Shown in pieces: positions 1 through 9,573 of a DNA stretch of 64,000 nucleotides. A program made the position numbers and the translations under genes. The notes beneath the pieces are model-generated. The model worked only from the letters and a program-made list of their open reading frames with translations. It had not been told where the DNA came from and ran no database searches. Position 1 is the first letter of the stretch. The number at the start of each line of letters is the position of its first letter. Source of the DNA: Chitinophagales bacterium (GTDB lineage Bacteria > Bacteroidota > Bacteroidia > Chitinophagales > Chitinophagaceae); NCBI GenBank assembly GCA_017303835.1, contig JAFLBI010000001.1, forward strand, positions 806,001 to 870,000. Reading direction: 5' to 3'.

Positions 1-1559
1 TCACCATTCTGGCATTGGCTGTGATTCGCGGTATTCTCATGTTCTTCATGCGCCAGACCATTATCGTCATGAGCAGGCATATTGAATATGATCAGAAGAA
101 TGAGATTTATCAACACTACCAAAAACTCGATACACAGTTTTACAAGACCAATTCCACCGGCGATCTCATGAACCGAATGGCGGAAGATGTGAGCCGCGTT
201 AGAATGTACACCGGTCCGGCAATCATGTATTTCATTAATCTGGTTGCACTGATCAGCTTCTGTGTTGTTAATATGCTGCGTAAGGATGCCGAACTCACGA
301 TGTATGTATTGGCGCCATTGCCATTGCTGGCTATTACGATCTATTACGTTAACAGCATCATCAACAAAAAAAGTGAACAGATACAAGCTCGCTTATCAGA
401 TCTTACTACCAATGCACAAGAATCCTATTCCGGTATTCGTGTGATCAAATCTTTTGTACAGGAAAAAGCCATGTTAGGTTTCTTCACCCGCAACAGCGAA
501 GAGTACAAGCAAAATGCGATTGCATTAGCTAGAGTAGAAGCCGTGTATTTCCCTAGCATGACGCTCATGATTGGCATCAGTACACTGGTTACTATTCTGA
601 TTGGCGGTTTGCAAGCGTTGGAAGACAGTTCACGTGTGGGCACCATTGTAGAGTTTGTGATCTATATCAATATGCTCAACTTCCCGGTGAGTGCTATTGG
701 CTGGACGGCCAGTATTGTACAACGTGCAGCAGCATCGCAGAAGCGCATCAATGAATTCATGTTCACCAAACCAGTGGTGAAGGAAACCAGTCATGCAGAA
801 ATGATTCGTCCCGAAGGAGATATTGTACTGAAAGATGTTTCTTTCACTTACCCCCATACGGGCATTCGTGCTTTGAATCATATCAATCTCCACATCAAAA
901 AAGGCGCGCGCGTTTTATTGTTGGGCAGAACAGGTAGCGGTAAAACCTCACTAGCACAATTACTACTCCGTTTCTATGAACCGGATGCCGGTAGCATCGA
1001 AATTGGTGGCAGAGCCCTGCAGGAATATGAACTCATGCATTACCGCGAGCAGATCAGTTATGTGCCACAGGATGTTTTTTTATTTAGTGATACCGTTGCA
1101 GATAATATTGCATTTGGACTTGATGAAACCGCTACCAAAGAAACTGTTGCCAAAGCAGCAGCCATGGCTGGAGTAGATGGCGATATCGCGCAATTCGCTC
1201 AGCAATACGATACCATGATTGGTGAGCGCGGCGTAACGCTGAGTGGCGGACAAAAACAACGCATTTCTATTGCGCGTGCCCTGATCAAACAACCTTCTCT
1301 CGCCATATTTGATGATTGCCTAAGCGCCGTTGATGCCCGAACAGAAAGACTGATTGTCAACAACCTTGATAAAGCCCTCAAAGGCAGAACTGCCATTATC
1401 ATCACACACCGCATACCCACTGATTTTCACTTCGATACCATTGTGGTTTTGGAGAATGGTCAAATTGCCGAAATAGGTAACCATGACCAGCTGATGGAAC
1501 AGGATGGTTTATATGCAGAATTATTCCGCGTGCAAAGAGTGGAAAACCGCGAAGAATAG
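1..1559 (+). CDS. ABC transporter, fused permease/ATPase (5' truncated by window edge)
   Basis: The reading frame is open to the left edge, so the true start lies outside. What remains is the later part of a six-helix exporter membrane domain followed by a complete nucleotide-binding domain. Walker A (GRTGSGKT) lies near residue 306 of the visible part, the signature LSGGQKQR near 409, Walker B (SLAIFDD) near 429 and the H-loop ITHR near 463. The fused permease-ATPase layout is that of MsbA/LmrA-like half-transporters, which work as dimers in the inner membrane and export lipids, drugs or peptides. The Walker B region ends in DD where most relatives have DE, so the usual catalytic Glu is Asp. 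The substrate cannot be told. The stop is followed by about 120 bp holding the promoter of the next gene. Confidence 0.9.
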   Translation, partial: TILALAVIRGILMFFMRQTIIVMSRHIEYDQKNEIYQHYQKLDTQFYKTNSTGDLMNRMAEDVSRVRMYTGPAIMYFINLVALISFCVVNMLRKDAELTMYVLAPLPLLAITIYYVNSIINKKSEQIQARLSDLTTNAQESYSGIRVIKSFVQEKAMLGFFTRNSEEYKQNAIALARVEAVYFPSMTLMIGISTLVTILIGGLQALEDSSRVGTIVEFVIYINMLNFPVSAIGWTASIVQRAAASQKRINEFMFTKPVVKETSHAEMIRPEGDIVLKDVSFTYPHTGIRALNHINLHIKKGARVLLLGRTGSGKTSLAQLLLRFYEPDAGSIEIGGRALQEYELMHYREQISYVPQDVFLFSDTVADNIAFGLDETATKETVAKAAAMAGVDGDIAQFAQQYDTMIGERGVTLSGGQKQRISIARALIKQPSLAIFDDCLSAVDARTERLIVNNLDKALKGRTAIIITHRIPTDFHFDTIVVLENGQIAEIGNHDQLMEQDGLYAELFRVQRVENREE

Positions 1560-1606
1560 GTCTTTTAGAAACCGCCAAAGCCTTGTTTTACATTCCATTA
1601 CAAAAT

Positions 1607-1636
1607 TTTGCCAATTCGCAAACAATATTATATTTG
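1607..1636 (+). promoter_or_regulatory. Bacteroidota-type promoter of the DUF3276 gene
   Basis: TTTG at 1607-1610 and TATATTTG at 1629-1636 are separated by 18 bases. This fits the -33 TTG / -7 TAnnTTTG consensus known for the Bacteroidota housekeeping sigma factor. The predicted start of transcription leaves a leader of about 35 nt before the GTG start at 1678. Confidence 0.65.
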
Positions 1637-1677
1637 TTCACCTAAACAAATTCAAACCAAAACAAAACTGCTTGACT

Positions 1678-2115
1678 GTGGCGTACGAGAACAACGACAA
1701 GAAAATGGAGAGCGTTTACAGCAAACGTATCCGTGCCGGGAAGAGAAGAACTTATTTCTTCGATGTGCGTGCAACCCGTGGTAATGATTTTTATTTAACC
1801 ATTACCGAAAGCCGCAAGCGCTTTGATAACAATGGTTATGATAGACACAAGATCTTCTTGTACAAAGAAGACTTCAATAAATTTTTGAAAGCGCTGAATG
1901 AAGCAGTAGATCATGTGAAAACAGAACTAATGCCTGATTTCGACTTTGATGCTTTCAACCACGAATACGATGATGCTGAAGGCGAAGTATATGAAGCAGC
2001 AATACCAGAAACTGCTGAAGTGCCAACTGTTGTTGCCGAAGCACCAGTAGAAGCTGCACCTGTAGCTTCTACCATCGTTAACCCAACTGCTTCTGAGGAA
2101 GTAGATAAGTGGTAA
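1678..2115 (+). CDS. DUF3276 (PUR-alpha-like) protein
   Basis: A 145-residue protein whose first 90 residues match the DUF3276 family, with the typical start MESVYSKRIRAGKRRTYFFD and a conserved core of short basic and aromatic strands. The family is nearly confined to Bacteroidota and is related to the PUR-alpha fold, which binds single-stranded DNA or RNA; a nucleic-acid-binding role is inferred from that. The last 50 residues are acidic and Ala/Val/Glu/Pro-rich and look disordered. I chose GTG at 1678 because it sits well after the promoter and gives the usual AYENNDKK lead-in. ATG at 1705 is the alternative. The frame stays open further upstream into the ABC gene, but that part runs across the promoter and is not coding-like. 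Confidence 0.85.
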   Translation: MAYENNDKKMESVYSKRIRAGKRRTYFFDVRATRGNDFYLTITESRKRFDNNGYDRHKIFLYKEDFNKFLKALNEAVDHVKTELMPDFDFDAFNHEYDDAEGEVYEAAIPETAEVPTVVAEAPVEAAPVASTIVNPTASEEVDKW

Positions 2116-2145
2116 TCTCGATTCCAACCAAAACCAACTGCTAGT

Positions 2146-2176
2146 AAAAAGCCCCACAGTATTGCGGGGCTTTTCT
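2146..2176. terminator. Rho-independent terminator, probably bidirectional
   Basis: GCCCC at 2151-2155 pairs with GGGGC at 2166-2170. A run of A precedes the stem and a run of T follows it. It lies between the convergent ends of the DUF3276 gene and the GNAT gene and can serve both. Confidence 0.8.
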
Positions 2177-2177
2177 T

Positions 2178-2669
2178 TTATATCGTTTTCAACATCCAGA
2201 TATCACATCCATTGTGGCCGGAGTTACCCATCGGGCCTTTCAGGTATTCAAAGCCAAACTTTTCATACACAGAAACGGCTTTACGCAATTCAGGCATGGT
2301 TTCTAAATAGACTTGTTTGTATCCAATCGCTTTAGCTCTTTTCAAACACTCGTCAATCATACTCCTGCCCAAACCAATATTGCGCACATCTTTACGCAGA
2401 TACATTTTCACCAATTCACAAACACCTTCCAGCAATTGATCAGTAGGGAAGATGCCTGCCCCACCCACCAATGCACCATCTCGCTCTGCTACGAGATAAA
2501 GGCTATTGGGTGTGCCTGCAAAAAGTTCAAACAAAGCATCTGTGGTATCATCATAATACACTGTACCGGGTTTGTTGGCACCAAATTCTTCTAAAGCGGT
2601 GCGAATGATTTTCGCCATAGCCGCATTATCTGCTGGCGCGATTGGCCTAATATGGATTTCCGACATCAT
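2178..2669 (-). CDS. GNAT family N-acetyltransferase
   Basis: A 163-residue single-domain acetyltransferase. The acetyl-CoA pyrophosphate-binding loop appears as RNIGLGRSM after the strand LVKMYLR, and the C-terminal part ([24 protein letters not shown]) is the usual GNAT motif B region. Such enzymes move the acetyl group from acetyl-CoA to an amine on a small molecule or protein; the acceptor is unknown. The start overlaps the stop of pgi by 4 bases (ATGA type), so the two are very likely cotranslated, with pgi first. Two adjacent ATG codons at 2669 and 2666 are both possible starts. Confidence 0.85.
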   Translation of the reverse strand: MMSEIHIRPIAPADNAAMAKIIRTALEEFGANKPGTVYYDDTTDALFELFAGTPNSLYLVAERDGALVGGAGIFPTDQLLEGVCELVKMYLRKDVRNIGLGRSMIDECLKRAKAIGYKQVYLETMPELRKAVSVYEKFGFEYLKGPMGNSGHNGCDIWMLKTI

Positions 2670-4324
2670 GACTGCAAAAAAGCTTTATAGGCATTGATCA
2701 ATCCATTGGTGGATGCGTCGTGTGATTGTACAGGACTTGCATCTTGTAACTCAGGCAGAATTTGGTTAGCAAGTTGCTTACCCAATTCAACACCCCATTG
2801 ATCGAAGCTGAAAATATTCCACAACACACCTTGTACAAAAATCTTGTGCTCATAAAAAGCAATTAGTTGTCCTAAAGTATAAGGCGTGATTTGCTTTACT
2901 ATGATGGAGTTGGTTGGCTTATTGCCTTCAAATACTTTGAAAGGGATCAGCTTTTTCCATTGATCTTCCGGTTTACCAGTTGCTTCAAACTCCGCTTTTA
3001 CTGCTGCTTCCGTTTTTCCATTCATCAACGCTTCTGTCTGCGCAAAGAAATTGGACAGCAGTTTCACATGATGATCGCCAGCAGGATTGTGGCTGATAGC
3101 AGGCGCGATAAAATCGCAAGGAATCAAGACCGTACCCTGATGGATCAATTGATAAAAAGCATGCTGCCCATTGGTACCCGGTTCACCCCAGATCACCGGG
3201 CCGGTAGCGTAATCAATATTGTTGCCACTGCGGTCAACGCTCTTACCGTTGCTTTCCATATTGCCTTGCTGGAAATAAGCCGCAAAGCGATGCAGGTATT
3301 GATCATAAGGCAGGATGGCTTCACTTTGTGCACCAAAGAAATTGGTATACCAGATGCCTAGCAATGCCATGATCAATGGAATATTCTGTTCCGCTTTTGC
3401 CGTGCGGAAATGCGTATCTGCGCTATGTGCGCCTTTCAATAATGCTTCAAAATTGTCGTAACCAATCGTGAGTGCAATAGACAAACCAATCGCACTCCAC
3501 AAAGAATAGCGACCGCCAACCCAATCCCAAAACTCAAACATGTTCTGCTTGTCGATACCAAAAGCCGTAACGGCCTGCTCGTTTGTACTCAATGCCACAA
3601 AATGCTTGGCAATGGCTTTCTCCTCTTTTGCATGTTCCAAGAACCAATGACGCGCTGTATGTGCATTGGTCATGGTTTCCTGTGTGGTGAATGTTTTAGA
3701 CGCTACGAGGAAGAGTGTTGTTTCCGGATCCACACGTTTGAGTGTTTCTGCCATATGCGTGCCATCCACATTGCTCACGAAATAAGTTTGAATACCTTCC
3801 ACCCAATAGGGACGCAACGCTTCTGTTACCATTACCGGGCCCAAATCGCTGCCACCAATACCAATATTGACAATGTATTGAATGGATTTACCTGTATAAC
3901 CTTTCCAACTGCCATCATGCACTTTGGCACAGAAAGCTTTCATCTGCTCCTGTACTTTTTTTACCAGGGGCATCACATCTTTTCCATCCACCAGAATAGG
4001 TGTGTCAGAAAAGTTACGCAGGGCTGTATGTAGTACTGCTCTGTTTTCTGTTTCGTTGATGCGCAAGCCGGCAAACATGGCATGTACGGCTTCAGTGAGC
4101 TTAGATTCAGTAGCCAACTGCTGCAGCAGGTGCAATGTTTTATCGTTGATGATGTTCTTCGAGTAGTCGAACAAAATATCTTCAAAACGAACGGAGAATT
4201 TTTTAAAACGATCAGCATCTGCTGCGAAAAGTTTACGCATATGCGCACGGTTCATTTCATCTTCATAATGCTTCTTCAATAAAAACCATGCTTGTGTACT
4301 GGTGGGGTTGATCTTAGGTAACAT
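2666..4324 (-). CDS. pgi: glucose-6-phosphate isomerase
   Basis: A 552-residue protein of full length for the long bacterial/eukaryotic Pgi type. It interconverts glucose 6-phosphate and fructose 6-phosphate in glycolysis and gluconeogenesis in the cytosol. Family signatures are clear: the sugar-phosphate-binding stretch [10 protein letters not shown], then [13 protein letters not shown], and the conserved [12 protein letters not shown] and [11 protein letters not shown] blocks; the conserved HDASTNGLI block near the C-terminus carries the late catalytic-region Lys/His environment. It is the middle gene of a reverse-strand run: the threonine aldolase gene ends 11 bases before its start and the GNAT gene overlaps its stop. 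Confidence 0.97.
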   Translation of the reverse strand: MLPKINPTSTQAWFLLKKHYEDEMNRAHMRKLFAADADRFKKFSVRFEDILFDYSKNIINDKTLHLLQQLATESKLTEAVHAMFAGLRINETENRAVLHTALRNFSDTPILVDGKDVMPLVKKVQEQMKAFCAKVHDGSWKGYTGKSIQYIVNIGIGGSDLGPVMVTEALRPYWVEGIQTYFVSNVDGTHMAETLKRVDPETTLFLVASKTFTTQETMTNAHTARHWFLEHAKEEKAIAKHFVALSTNEQAVTAFGIDKQNMFEFWDWVGGRYSLWSAIGLSIALTIGYDNFEALLKGAHSADTHFRTAKAEQNIPLIMALLGIWYTNFFGAQSEAILPYDQYLHRFAAYFQQGNMESNGKSVDRSGNNIDYATGPVIWGEPGTNGQHAFYQLIHQGTVLIPCDFIAPAISHNPAGDHHVKLLSNFFAQTEALMNGKTEAAVKAEFEATGKPEDQWKKLIPFKVFEGNKPTNSIIVKQITPYTLGQLIAFYEHKIFVQGVLWNIFSFDQWGVELGKQLANQILPELQDASPVQSHDASTNGLINAYKAFLQS

Positions 4325-4335
4325 AATCTGTCGGC

Positions 4336-5349
4336 TTATAATTGTTCTATGGCTGTAATCGTTTGTTGAATCATATCAGGCGTGATATCGAGGTGTACTA
4401 CAATACGCACCTGTGTGGGTGTCATCGCCAGCAAGTGAATACCTGCGGCCTTCATTTTTTCCGCGAATGCAGCAGGGGTGAGGCGACCTTTCACTTCAAA
4501 TATGAGGATATTGGTTTCAACGGGTAAAAATTCACCAATAAAATCTTTCTTACGCAATGCAGCTTCCAAGGCTTTGGCATGGGCATGGTCTTCTGCTAAG
4601 CGATCTACATGGTGTTGTAAAGCATATAAACCGGCTGCCGCGAGCATACCTGACTGGCGCATACCGCCACCAAATACCTTACGGATGCGGCGCGATTTCT
4701 TGATAAAAGCTGTAGGGCCTAGGAGCAGACTGCCCACTGGCGCGCCCAAACCTTTGCTCAAGCAAATAGAGATGGTATCAAAAGCCTGACCGTATTGAAG
4801 CGGCGTTTCGCCCTTTGCCACAAGGGCATTAAACAAGCGTGCACCATCCAAGTGTAGCTTCAAGTTATTATCGATACAAACCTGCTTAATCTGCAGAATA
4901 TCATTGAATTCGTAACAACTGCCACCGCCTCTATTACCGGTGTTTTCAAGCGAAACCAAGGTGGAGATAGGCTTATGGACATCATCGGGATTGATGGCTG
5001 CTTTCACCATATCAGCTGTTATACGGCCACGATCGCCATGCAGCAGACGTACGGAACAACCTGAGTTAAACGCAATACCGCCGCCTTCGTATTGGTAGAT
5101 GTGCGACAAATGATCGCAGATTACTTCATCACCCGGTTGGGTATGTGCTTTAATGGCAATCTGGTTGGTCATGGTACCACTGGGACAAAATAATGCAGCT
5201 TCCATTCCAAAAAGCTGTGCAGCGTAGGATTCCAGCGCATTAACGGTGGGGTCTTCCCCAAAGACATCATCGCCCAAAGGCGCTTGACGCATGGCTTCCA
5301 GCATGGCAGGAGTAGGGCGGGTTACGGTGTCGCTACGGTAGTCGATCAT
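4336..5349 (-). CDS. ltaE: low-specificity L-threonine aldolase
   Basis: A 337-residue fold-type I PLP enzyme with the family opening [20 protein letters not shown] and [15 protein letters not shown]. The PLP lysine is expected at residue 199 in [11 protein letters not shown], and [10 protein letters not shown] holds the aspartate that contacts the cofactor. It cleaves L-threonine or L-allo-threonine to glycine and acetaldehyde. It leads the reverse-strand set ahead of pgi and GNAT with only 11 bases before pgi, so an operon is likely, though the metabolic link to pgi is not obvious. Confidence 0.93.
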   Translation of the reverse strand: MIDYRSDTVTRPTPAMLEAMRQAPLGDDVFGEDPTVNALESYAAQLFGMEAALFCPSGTMTNQIAIKAHTQPGDEVICDHLSHIYQYEGGGIAFNSGCSVRLLHGDRGRITADMVKAAINPDDVHKPISTLVSLENTGNRGGGSCYEFNDILQIKQVCIDNNLKLHLDGARLFNALVAKGETPLQYGQAFDTISICLSKGLGAPVGSLLLGPTAFIKKSRRIRKVFGGGMRQSGMLAAAGLYALQHHVDRLAEDHAHAKALEAALRKKDFIGEFLPVETNILIFEVKGRLTPAAFAEKMKAAGIHLLAMTPTQVRIVVHLDITPDMIQQTITAIEQL

Positions 5350-5616
5350 AGGTTTGCGAAGATAACCTGCTTTATTTGTTTAATGCGCATGGTGGAAATA
5401 TTCAGCACTTGACATTTTTTTTATACATGTAGGTGACAGTCAGGCAGATTTGTACACAAATTCTATGGCTTTATACACAAATCTGCGGTTTTCAGCCGTT
5501 ATTTCTGTAGTTTTGCAGGCTTTTAAAACCAGTATCCTTAATTTTAAGAGATTCCGGTAGTACGGCACGAAACAAATCATTGTCTATCACGTTTATAAAA
5601 GCAAGAACAGTTCACT
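5350..5616. promoter_or_regulatory. ltaE/rpoD divergent control region with 10-bp inverted repeat
   Basis: A 267-base gap between divergent genes. GCAGATTTGT at 5444-5453 is repeated perfectly inverted as ACAAATCTGC at 5477-5486, with a 23-base spacer that is itself rich in TACACAAA. TAGTTTTG at 5508-5515 matches the TAnnTTTG -7 element and points towards rpoD, leaving a leader of about 95 nt. The right arm of the repeat ends just upstream of where the -33 element would lie, as expected for an operator, and no good TTTG -33 is present. A cruciform or protein-binding role is inference. Confidence 0.5.
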
Positions 5617-6489
5617 ATGCGGCAACTTAAAATTGCTACCCAGATCACCAACCGCGATTCGCAGGCAGTAGAAAAGTATCTCCAGGAAATCTCTAAGATT
5701 CCGATGATCACTCCCGAAGAGGAAACCACACTGGCCCAGCGTATCAAGAATAAGAATGATTATCGGGATTCGCAGCGCGCTTTAGACAAATTGGTGCAGG
5801 CCAACTTACGTTTTGTGGTATCTGTTGCCAAGCAGTACCAGCACCAAGGCCTTTCCTTGAGCGATTTAATCAACGAGGGTAACCTCGGCTTGATCAAAGC
5901 AGCCCAACGTTTCGATGAAACCAAGGGTTTTAAATTCATCTCATACGCGGTATGGTGGATTCGCCAGTCCATTTTACAGGCGTTGGCAGAGCAGGGCAGA
6001 TTAGTCCGCCTGCCTCAAAACAAAATTGGCACCTACAACAAAGCCAATAAGGCTTACATGGCTTTTGAACAGGAGCATGAAAGAGAGCCTTCTACTGAAG
6101 AGCTGTCTGAAATCCTGGAAATGAGCGAAACGGAGATCAACAATATCTTCCAAAGCAACACCCGTCACACTTCACTGGATGCTCCTGTGCACGAAGCTGA
6201 AGATGTAGCTATGGGCGATTTGCTGGAGGGTAGCGATGATACCGATGAGGATGTGATGAAGGATTCACTGCGTGAAGAAATTCGCCGTGTGCTGAAATCT
6301 CTCAGTCCCCGCGAAGCCGAGATCGTGAATGCGTATTTTGGTTTGGATGGTGAAAATGGTGTTACCATTGAGCAAATTGGTATGAAGTACGACTTAACCA
6401 AGGAGCGTATCCGTCAGATCAAAGAAAGAGCGATCAAGCGTTTGCAGAAAGCACGTTATAGCAACGCGCTGAAAGCATACTTAGGCTAA
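5617..6489 (+). CDS. rpoD: primary sigma factor RpoD/SigA
   Basis: A 290-residue sigma-70 of the short form typical of Bacteroidota, which lacks most of region 1.1 and the non-conserved insert. In order: region 1.2 (AVEKYLQEISKIPMITPEEE), region 2 with the core-binding and -10-melting helices (NLRFVVSVAKQY, DLINEGNLGLIKAAQRFDETKGFKF, SYAVWWIRQSI), region 3 (REPSTEELSEIL), and region 4 with the helix-turn-helix VTIEQIGMKYDLTKERIRQI. It directs RNA polymerase to housekeeping promoters, here expected to be the TTG/TAnnTTTG type seen across this window. Transcription is monocistronic, with its own leader and a strong terminator behind it. Confidence 0.96.
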   Translation: MRQLKIATQITNRDSQAVEKYLQEISKIPMITPEEETTLAQRIKNKNDYRDSQRALDKLVQANLRFVVSVAKQYQHQGLSLSDLINEGNLGLIKAAQRFDETKGFKFISYAVWWIRQSILQALAEQGRLVRLPQNKIGTYNKANKAYMAFEQEHEREPSTEELSEILEMSETEINNIFQSNTRHTSLDAPVHEAEDVAMGDLLEGSDDTDEDVMKDSLREEIRRVLKSLSPREAEIVNAYFGLDGENGVTIEQIGMKYDLTKERIRQIKERAIKRLQKARYSNALKAYLG

Positions 6490-6510
6490 GCACTACCAAG
6501 TATTTTCACA

Positions 6511-6537
6511 AACCCCTCTGAACCAGAGGGGTTTTTT
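6511..6537 (+). terminator. Rho-independent terminator of rpoD
   Basis: ACCCCTCTG and CAGAGGGGT form a nine-pair stem with an AAC loop, followed by a run of six T. Confidence 0.9.
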
Positions 6538-6554
6538 ATTGTAATATTTGCAGT

Positions 6555-7442
6555 ATGAAACTGGGTCATTTTCTTGTATTGTTTGTTGGGATGGTATTCA
6601 GTGCCTGCGAAAAGCAGGTAGATTTTGCACCGGAAGATGTAACGCCTAAGCTGGTAGTAGATGGTGAGATAGAAAATGGCCGACCGCCCATTATAAGCAT
6701 CACACGCTCTTTGGGCTATTTCTCTAACGTAAACCCAAACATTGCTTCCAGTCAGTTTGTACGCAACGCCATTGTACGCATTAGCGATGGTACCAGAACC
6801 CATCAATTAAAAGAGTACACACAGCAAGTAAGTCCAACTATCACTTTGTATTACTATAGCAATGATCCGGCTAATCCAACCACAGCCATACTTGGTGCTT
6901 TCGGCAAACAGTATCAATTAGAAATCATCATTGGCAGCGAGAGATATACAGCTAGCACTACCATTCCTTTGCTTACTAAAACACTGGACAGTATCTGGTG
7001 GAAAAAAGCGCCGAATAATCCTGATTCTACCAAGGTAGTCGTGATGTCAACTGTAACAGATCCTCCGGGTTTAGGCAATTATATTCGCTATTTTACCCAA
7101 CGCAATCGCGAACCTTATTTTCCGGGTGCCAACTCTGTATTTGACGATCAAATTGTTGATGGCAGAACCTATGAAGTACAGATCGATAGAGGCGTTAACA
7201 GAAATGTAGAAACTGCTTTTGAAGACTATGGTTTCTTCAATAGGGGTGATACTGTTACTGTAAAACTCTGCAATATTGATAAGCCTACTTATGATTTCTG
7301 GCGAACTTGGGAGTTTTCGTTTCAATCCATCGGAAACCCGTTCTCTGCACCTACCAAAATCCTGGGCAATATCAGCAATAACGCTTTAGGCGCATTCTGT
7401 GGCTATGCTGCACAGTATAAAACCGTGGTTATCCCCAAATAA
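6555..7442 (+). CDS. DUF4249 lipoprotein
   Basis: A 295-residue protein with a lipoprotein signal: a short basic start, a hydrophobic stretch and the lipobox FSAC at residues about 15-18. The mature part begins EKQVDFAPEDVTPKLVVDGEI, characteristic of DUF4249, a Bacteroidota family of predicted envelope lipoproteins with an Ig-like beta fold and often found beside TonB-dependent receptors. No receptor gene lies next to it here. It is alone between the rpoD terminator and the trxB promoter. Function unknown; anchoring in the inner or outer membrane is inferred from the lipobox. Confidence 0.8.
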   Translation: MKLGHFLVLFVGMVFSACEKQVDFAPEDVTPKLVVDGEIENGRPPIISITRSLGYFSNVNPNIASSQFVRNAIVRISDGTRTHQLKEYTQQVSPTITLYYYSNDPANPTTAILGAFGKQYQLEIIIGSERYTASTTIPLLTKTLDSIWWKKAPNNPDSTKVVVMSTVTDPPGLGNYIRYFTQRNREPYFPGANSVFDDQIVDGRTYEVQIDRGVNRNVETAFEDYGFFNRGDTVTVKLCNIDKPTYDFWRTWEFSFQSIGNPFSAPTKILGNISNNALGAFCGYAAQYKTVVIPK

Positions 7443-7485
7443 GCCCATTGTGAACAAACTCACAAAAGCAAAGCCGTTTGGCTGC

Positions 7486-7493
7486 TATTTTTG
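7486..7493 (+). promoter_or_regulatory. TAnnTTTG -7 element for trxB
   Basis: TATTTTTG lies 20 bases before the trxB ATG. A clear -33 element at the usual distance is not visible, so the assignment rests on the -7 match alone. Confidence 0.45.
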
Positions 7494-7512
7494 CTAACTC
7501 AATCAATGAATT

Positions 7513-8457
7513 ATGGCTGAAGCAACAGAAAAAGTACATGTACTGATCATTGGATCAGGTCCTGCAGGATATACCGCTGCGATTTATGCAGCACGTGCCA
7601 ATATGAAACCTGTTTTGTATCAGGGTATTCAACCCGGCGGACAGTTGACCATTACAACAGAAGTAGAGAACTATCCCGGTTACCCAGAAGGCATTCAAGG
7701 TCCGGAGATGATGATTCATTTCGAGAAACAAGCCAGCAGAATGGGTGCAGATATCCGTTATGGATTGGCTACCAAAGTTGATTTCAGCGCGCAACCATAT
7801 AAAGTGTGGATTGATGAAGAGAAACTGATAGAAGCAGATGCAGTCATCATCGCAACGGGTGCTTCAGCAAAATGGTTGGGACTGGAAAGCGAACAGCGCT
7901 TGAATGGTTTTGGTGTGAGTGCATGTGCTGTGTGTGATGGATTTTTCTTCCGTGGTAAAGAAGTAGCGATTGTTGGTGCAGGTGATACTGCTTGTGAAGA
8001 AGCCATGTACCTCTCCAAGCTTTGTACCACAGTACACATGATTGTTCGTCGCGATCAAATGCGTGCCAGCAAAGTGATGCAGGATCGTGTGAAGAATACA
8101 CCTAACATCAAGATTTACTGGAACAGTGTTACAGATGAAGTATTGGGCGATGGTAAAGTAAGTGGCGTACGCATTCACAATACTGCTACCAACGAAAAAG
8201 TAGAAGTACCCATCAGCGGTTTCTTCGTGGCGATTGGTCACCAACCCAACAGCGATATTTTCAAAGGCTGGTTAGATATGGATGAAACCGGTTATATCCA
8301 AACCATTCCAGGGTCTTCCAAGACCAATGTAGAAGGCGTGTTTGCCTGCGGCGATGTTCAGGATAAAATCTATCGTCAAGCAGTAACTGCTGCAGGTAGT
8401 GGTTGTATGGCAGCGCTGGATGCAGAACGTTATCTTTCAGCGAAAGGATTGGTATGA
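7513..8457 (+). CDS. trxB: thioredoxin-disulfide reductase
   Basis: A 314-residue low-molecular-weight thioredoxin reductase. The FAD-binding GSGPAGYTAA lies at residues 15-24, the redox pair CAVC at 138-141, the NADPH-binding motif GAGDTACEEA follows around 155, and the C-terminal FAD contact is GVFACGDVQD. It uses NADPH to reduce thioredoxin in the cytosol, feeding ribonucleotide reductase and thiol repair. Its stop overlaps the start of folB by 4 bases, and the next two genes follow within 10 bases, so it leads a four-gene run. Confidence 0.96.
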   Translation: MAEATEKVHVLIIGSGPAGYTAAIYAARANMKPVLYQGIQPGGQLTITTEVENYPGYPEGIQGPEMMIHFEKQASRMGADIRYGLATKVDFSAQPYKVWIDEEKLIEADAVIIATGASAKWLGLESEQRLNGFGVSACAVCDGFFFRGKEVAIVGAGDTACEEAMYLSKLCTTVHMIVRRDQMRASKVMQDRVKNTPNIKIYWNSVTDEVLGDGKVSGVRIHNTATNEKVEVPISGFFVAIGHQPNSDIFKGWLDMDETGYIQTIPGSSKTNVEGVFACGDVQDKIYRQAVTAAGSGCMAALDAERYLSAKGLV

Positions 8458-8807
8458 TGACCATTGCATTGCACAATGTGCAGCTGAGAGGCTATCATGG
8501 TATTCACCCGGAAGAATTGTTGACCGGTAATCAGTTCCTGATCAACTGTTCTGTAGATTATACTACACCTGAACATGTGGAACATATTGATGATACCCTT
8601 AACTATGTGCAATTATTTGAGCTCATCAAAACAAGGATGCAGAAGCCTACGCCATTGCTAGAAACACTAGCACAGGATATTTGTGGCACCATCTTTGAAC
8701 AATTTGCACAAGCAACTGCAGTGCGTATTGATATACAGAAATTGAATCCATTGATCAGTGGGTTTCAAGGTACTGTTGGCATTACACACACAGCCAAACG
8801 CGCTTAA
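8454..8807 (+). CDS. folB: dihydroneopterin aldolase
   Basis: About 117 residues, full length for FolB. The opening IALHNVQLRGYHGIHPEEL has the catalytic-site Tyr-His region, and the LNYVQLFELIKTRM and TPLLETLAQDI blocks contain the conserved Tyr and the active-site Glu of the family. It cleaves dihydroneopterin to 6-hydroxymethyl-dihydropterin and glycolaldehyde in folate synthesis. Two adjacent ATGs (8454 and 8457) overlap the trxB stop, pointing to translational coupling. The next gene starts one base after its stop. Confidence 0.92.
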   Translation: MMTIALHNVQLRGYHGIHPEELLTGNQFLINCSVDYTTPEHVEHIDDTLNYVQLFELIKTRMQKPTPLLETLAQDICGTIFEQFAQATAVRIDIQKLNPLISGFQGTVGITHTAKRA

Positions 8808-8808
8808 T

Positions 8809-9564
8809 ATGAAACATTTTCTTGTCTCAATTTTTTTCTTGTCTGCCACTAGTTTTTGCTTTGCGCAGGATGCCAATGTATTGCTGAAAGAAGCACAGAA
8901 TCTGGAAATACAACTCAAGGAAGCGGAAGCGTTGGATAAGTATAAAGCCGTACTTACCATTGACCCAAAAAATGTAAAAGCTTTGGTGAAAGCAGCGGAA
9001 CTGAATGTGGCCAATGGCAGCAGGCAGAAAGACAAAAAGCAAATGCGTTTGTACTATGAATCTGCTCTGGCTTATGCACAAAGGGCTTTGGATGCCAATG
9101 CCAATGATGCTGATGCTTTATATGCGATGGCCATGGCTTCGGGAAGAATGACCGATGTTGCAGACGACAATAAAAAGATTGTAGCATATGTGAAAGATGT
9201 GAAACTATTTTCTGATAAAGCTTTGGCCATCAATCCTAATCATGGCAAAGCCAATTATACTTTGGGCAAATGGCATTATGAGATGGTGACCTTATCTGGT
9301 TTCAAAAAAGCTGCTGTGAAATTATTTTATGGTGGCCTGCCTGATGGTGATATTGAAAAAGCCATCAGCTATATGGAGAAATGCAGAACGATTGAACCCT
9401 ATTTCGTACGCAACTACTTTGATTTAGCCAAAGCGTATGAAGAAGCAAACCGACCTGCCAAGATGATCGAAGTATTACAGAAACTGGTAAAGCTGCCGGT
9501 ACGCACAGCTGATGATGCGGGTATTAAAGCAGCGGGACAAGAACTACTCAATAAAACACTTTAA
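8809..9564 (+). CDS. exported TPR-repeat protein
   Basis: A 251-residue protein with a cleavable signal peptide (MKHFLVSIFFLSATSFCFAQ). The remainder is helical with TPR-like units: AEALDKYKAVLTIDPKNVKAL near residues 35-60, ALAYAQRALDANANDADALYAMA near 85-110, and a third around SDKALAINPNHGKANYTLG. TPR arrays bind other proteins; the partner is unknown, and the likely location is the periplasm. It starts one base after folB ends and is followed 9 bases later by the acyl-CoA-binding protein gene. The real start is the ATG at 8809; the open frame continues upstream only into folB. Confidence 0.8.
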   Translation: MKHFLVSIFFLSATSFCFAQDANVLLKEAQNLEIQLKEAEALDKYKAVLTIDPKNVKALVKAAELNVANGSRQKDKKQMRLYYESALAYAQRALDANANDADALYAMAMASGRMTDVADDNKKIVAYVKDVKLFSDKALAINPNHGKANYTLGKWHYEMVTLSGFKKAAVKLFYGGLPDGDIEKAISYMEKCRTIEPYFVRNYFDLAKAYEEANRPAKMIEVLQKLVKLPVRTADDAGIKAAGQELLNKTL

Positions 9565-9573
9565 TCAATACAC

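Noticed and set aside
1504-1677. N-terminal extension of the DUF3276 protein
   Set aside because: The frame is open, but it crosses the end of the ABC gene and the promoter; the encoded residues do not resemble the family.
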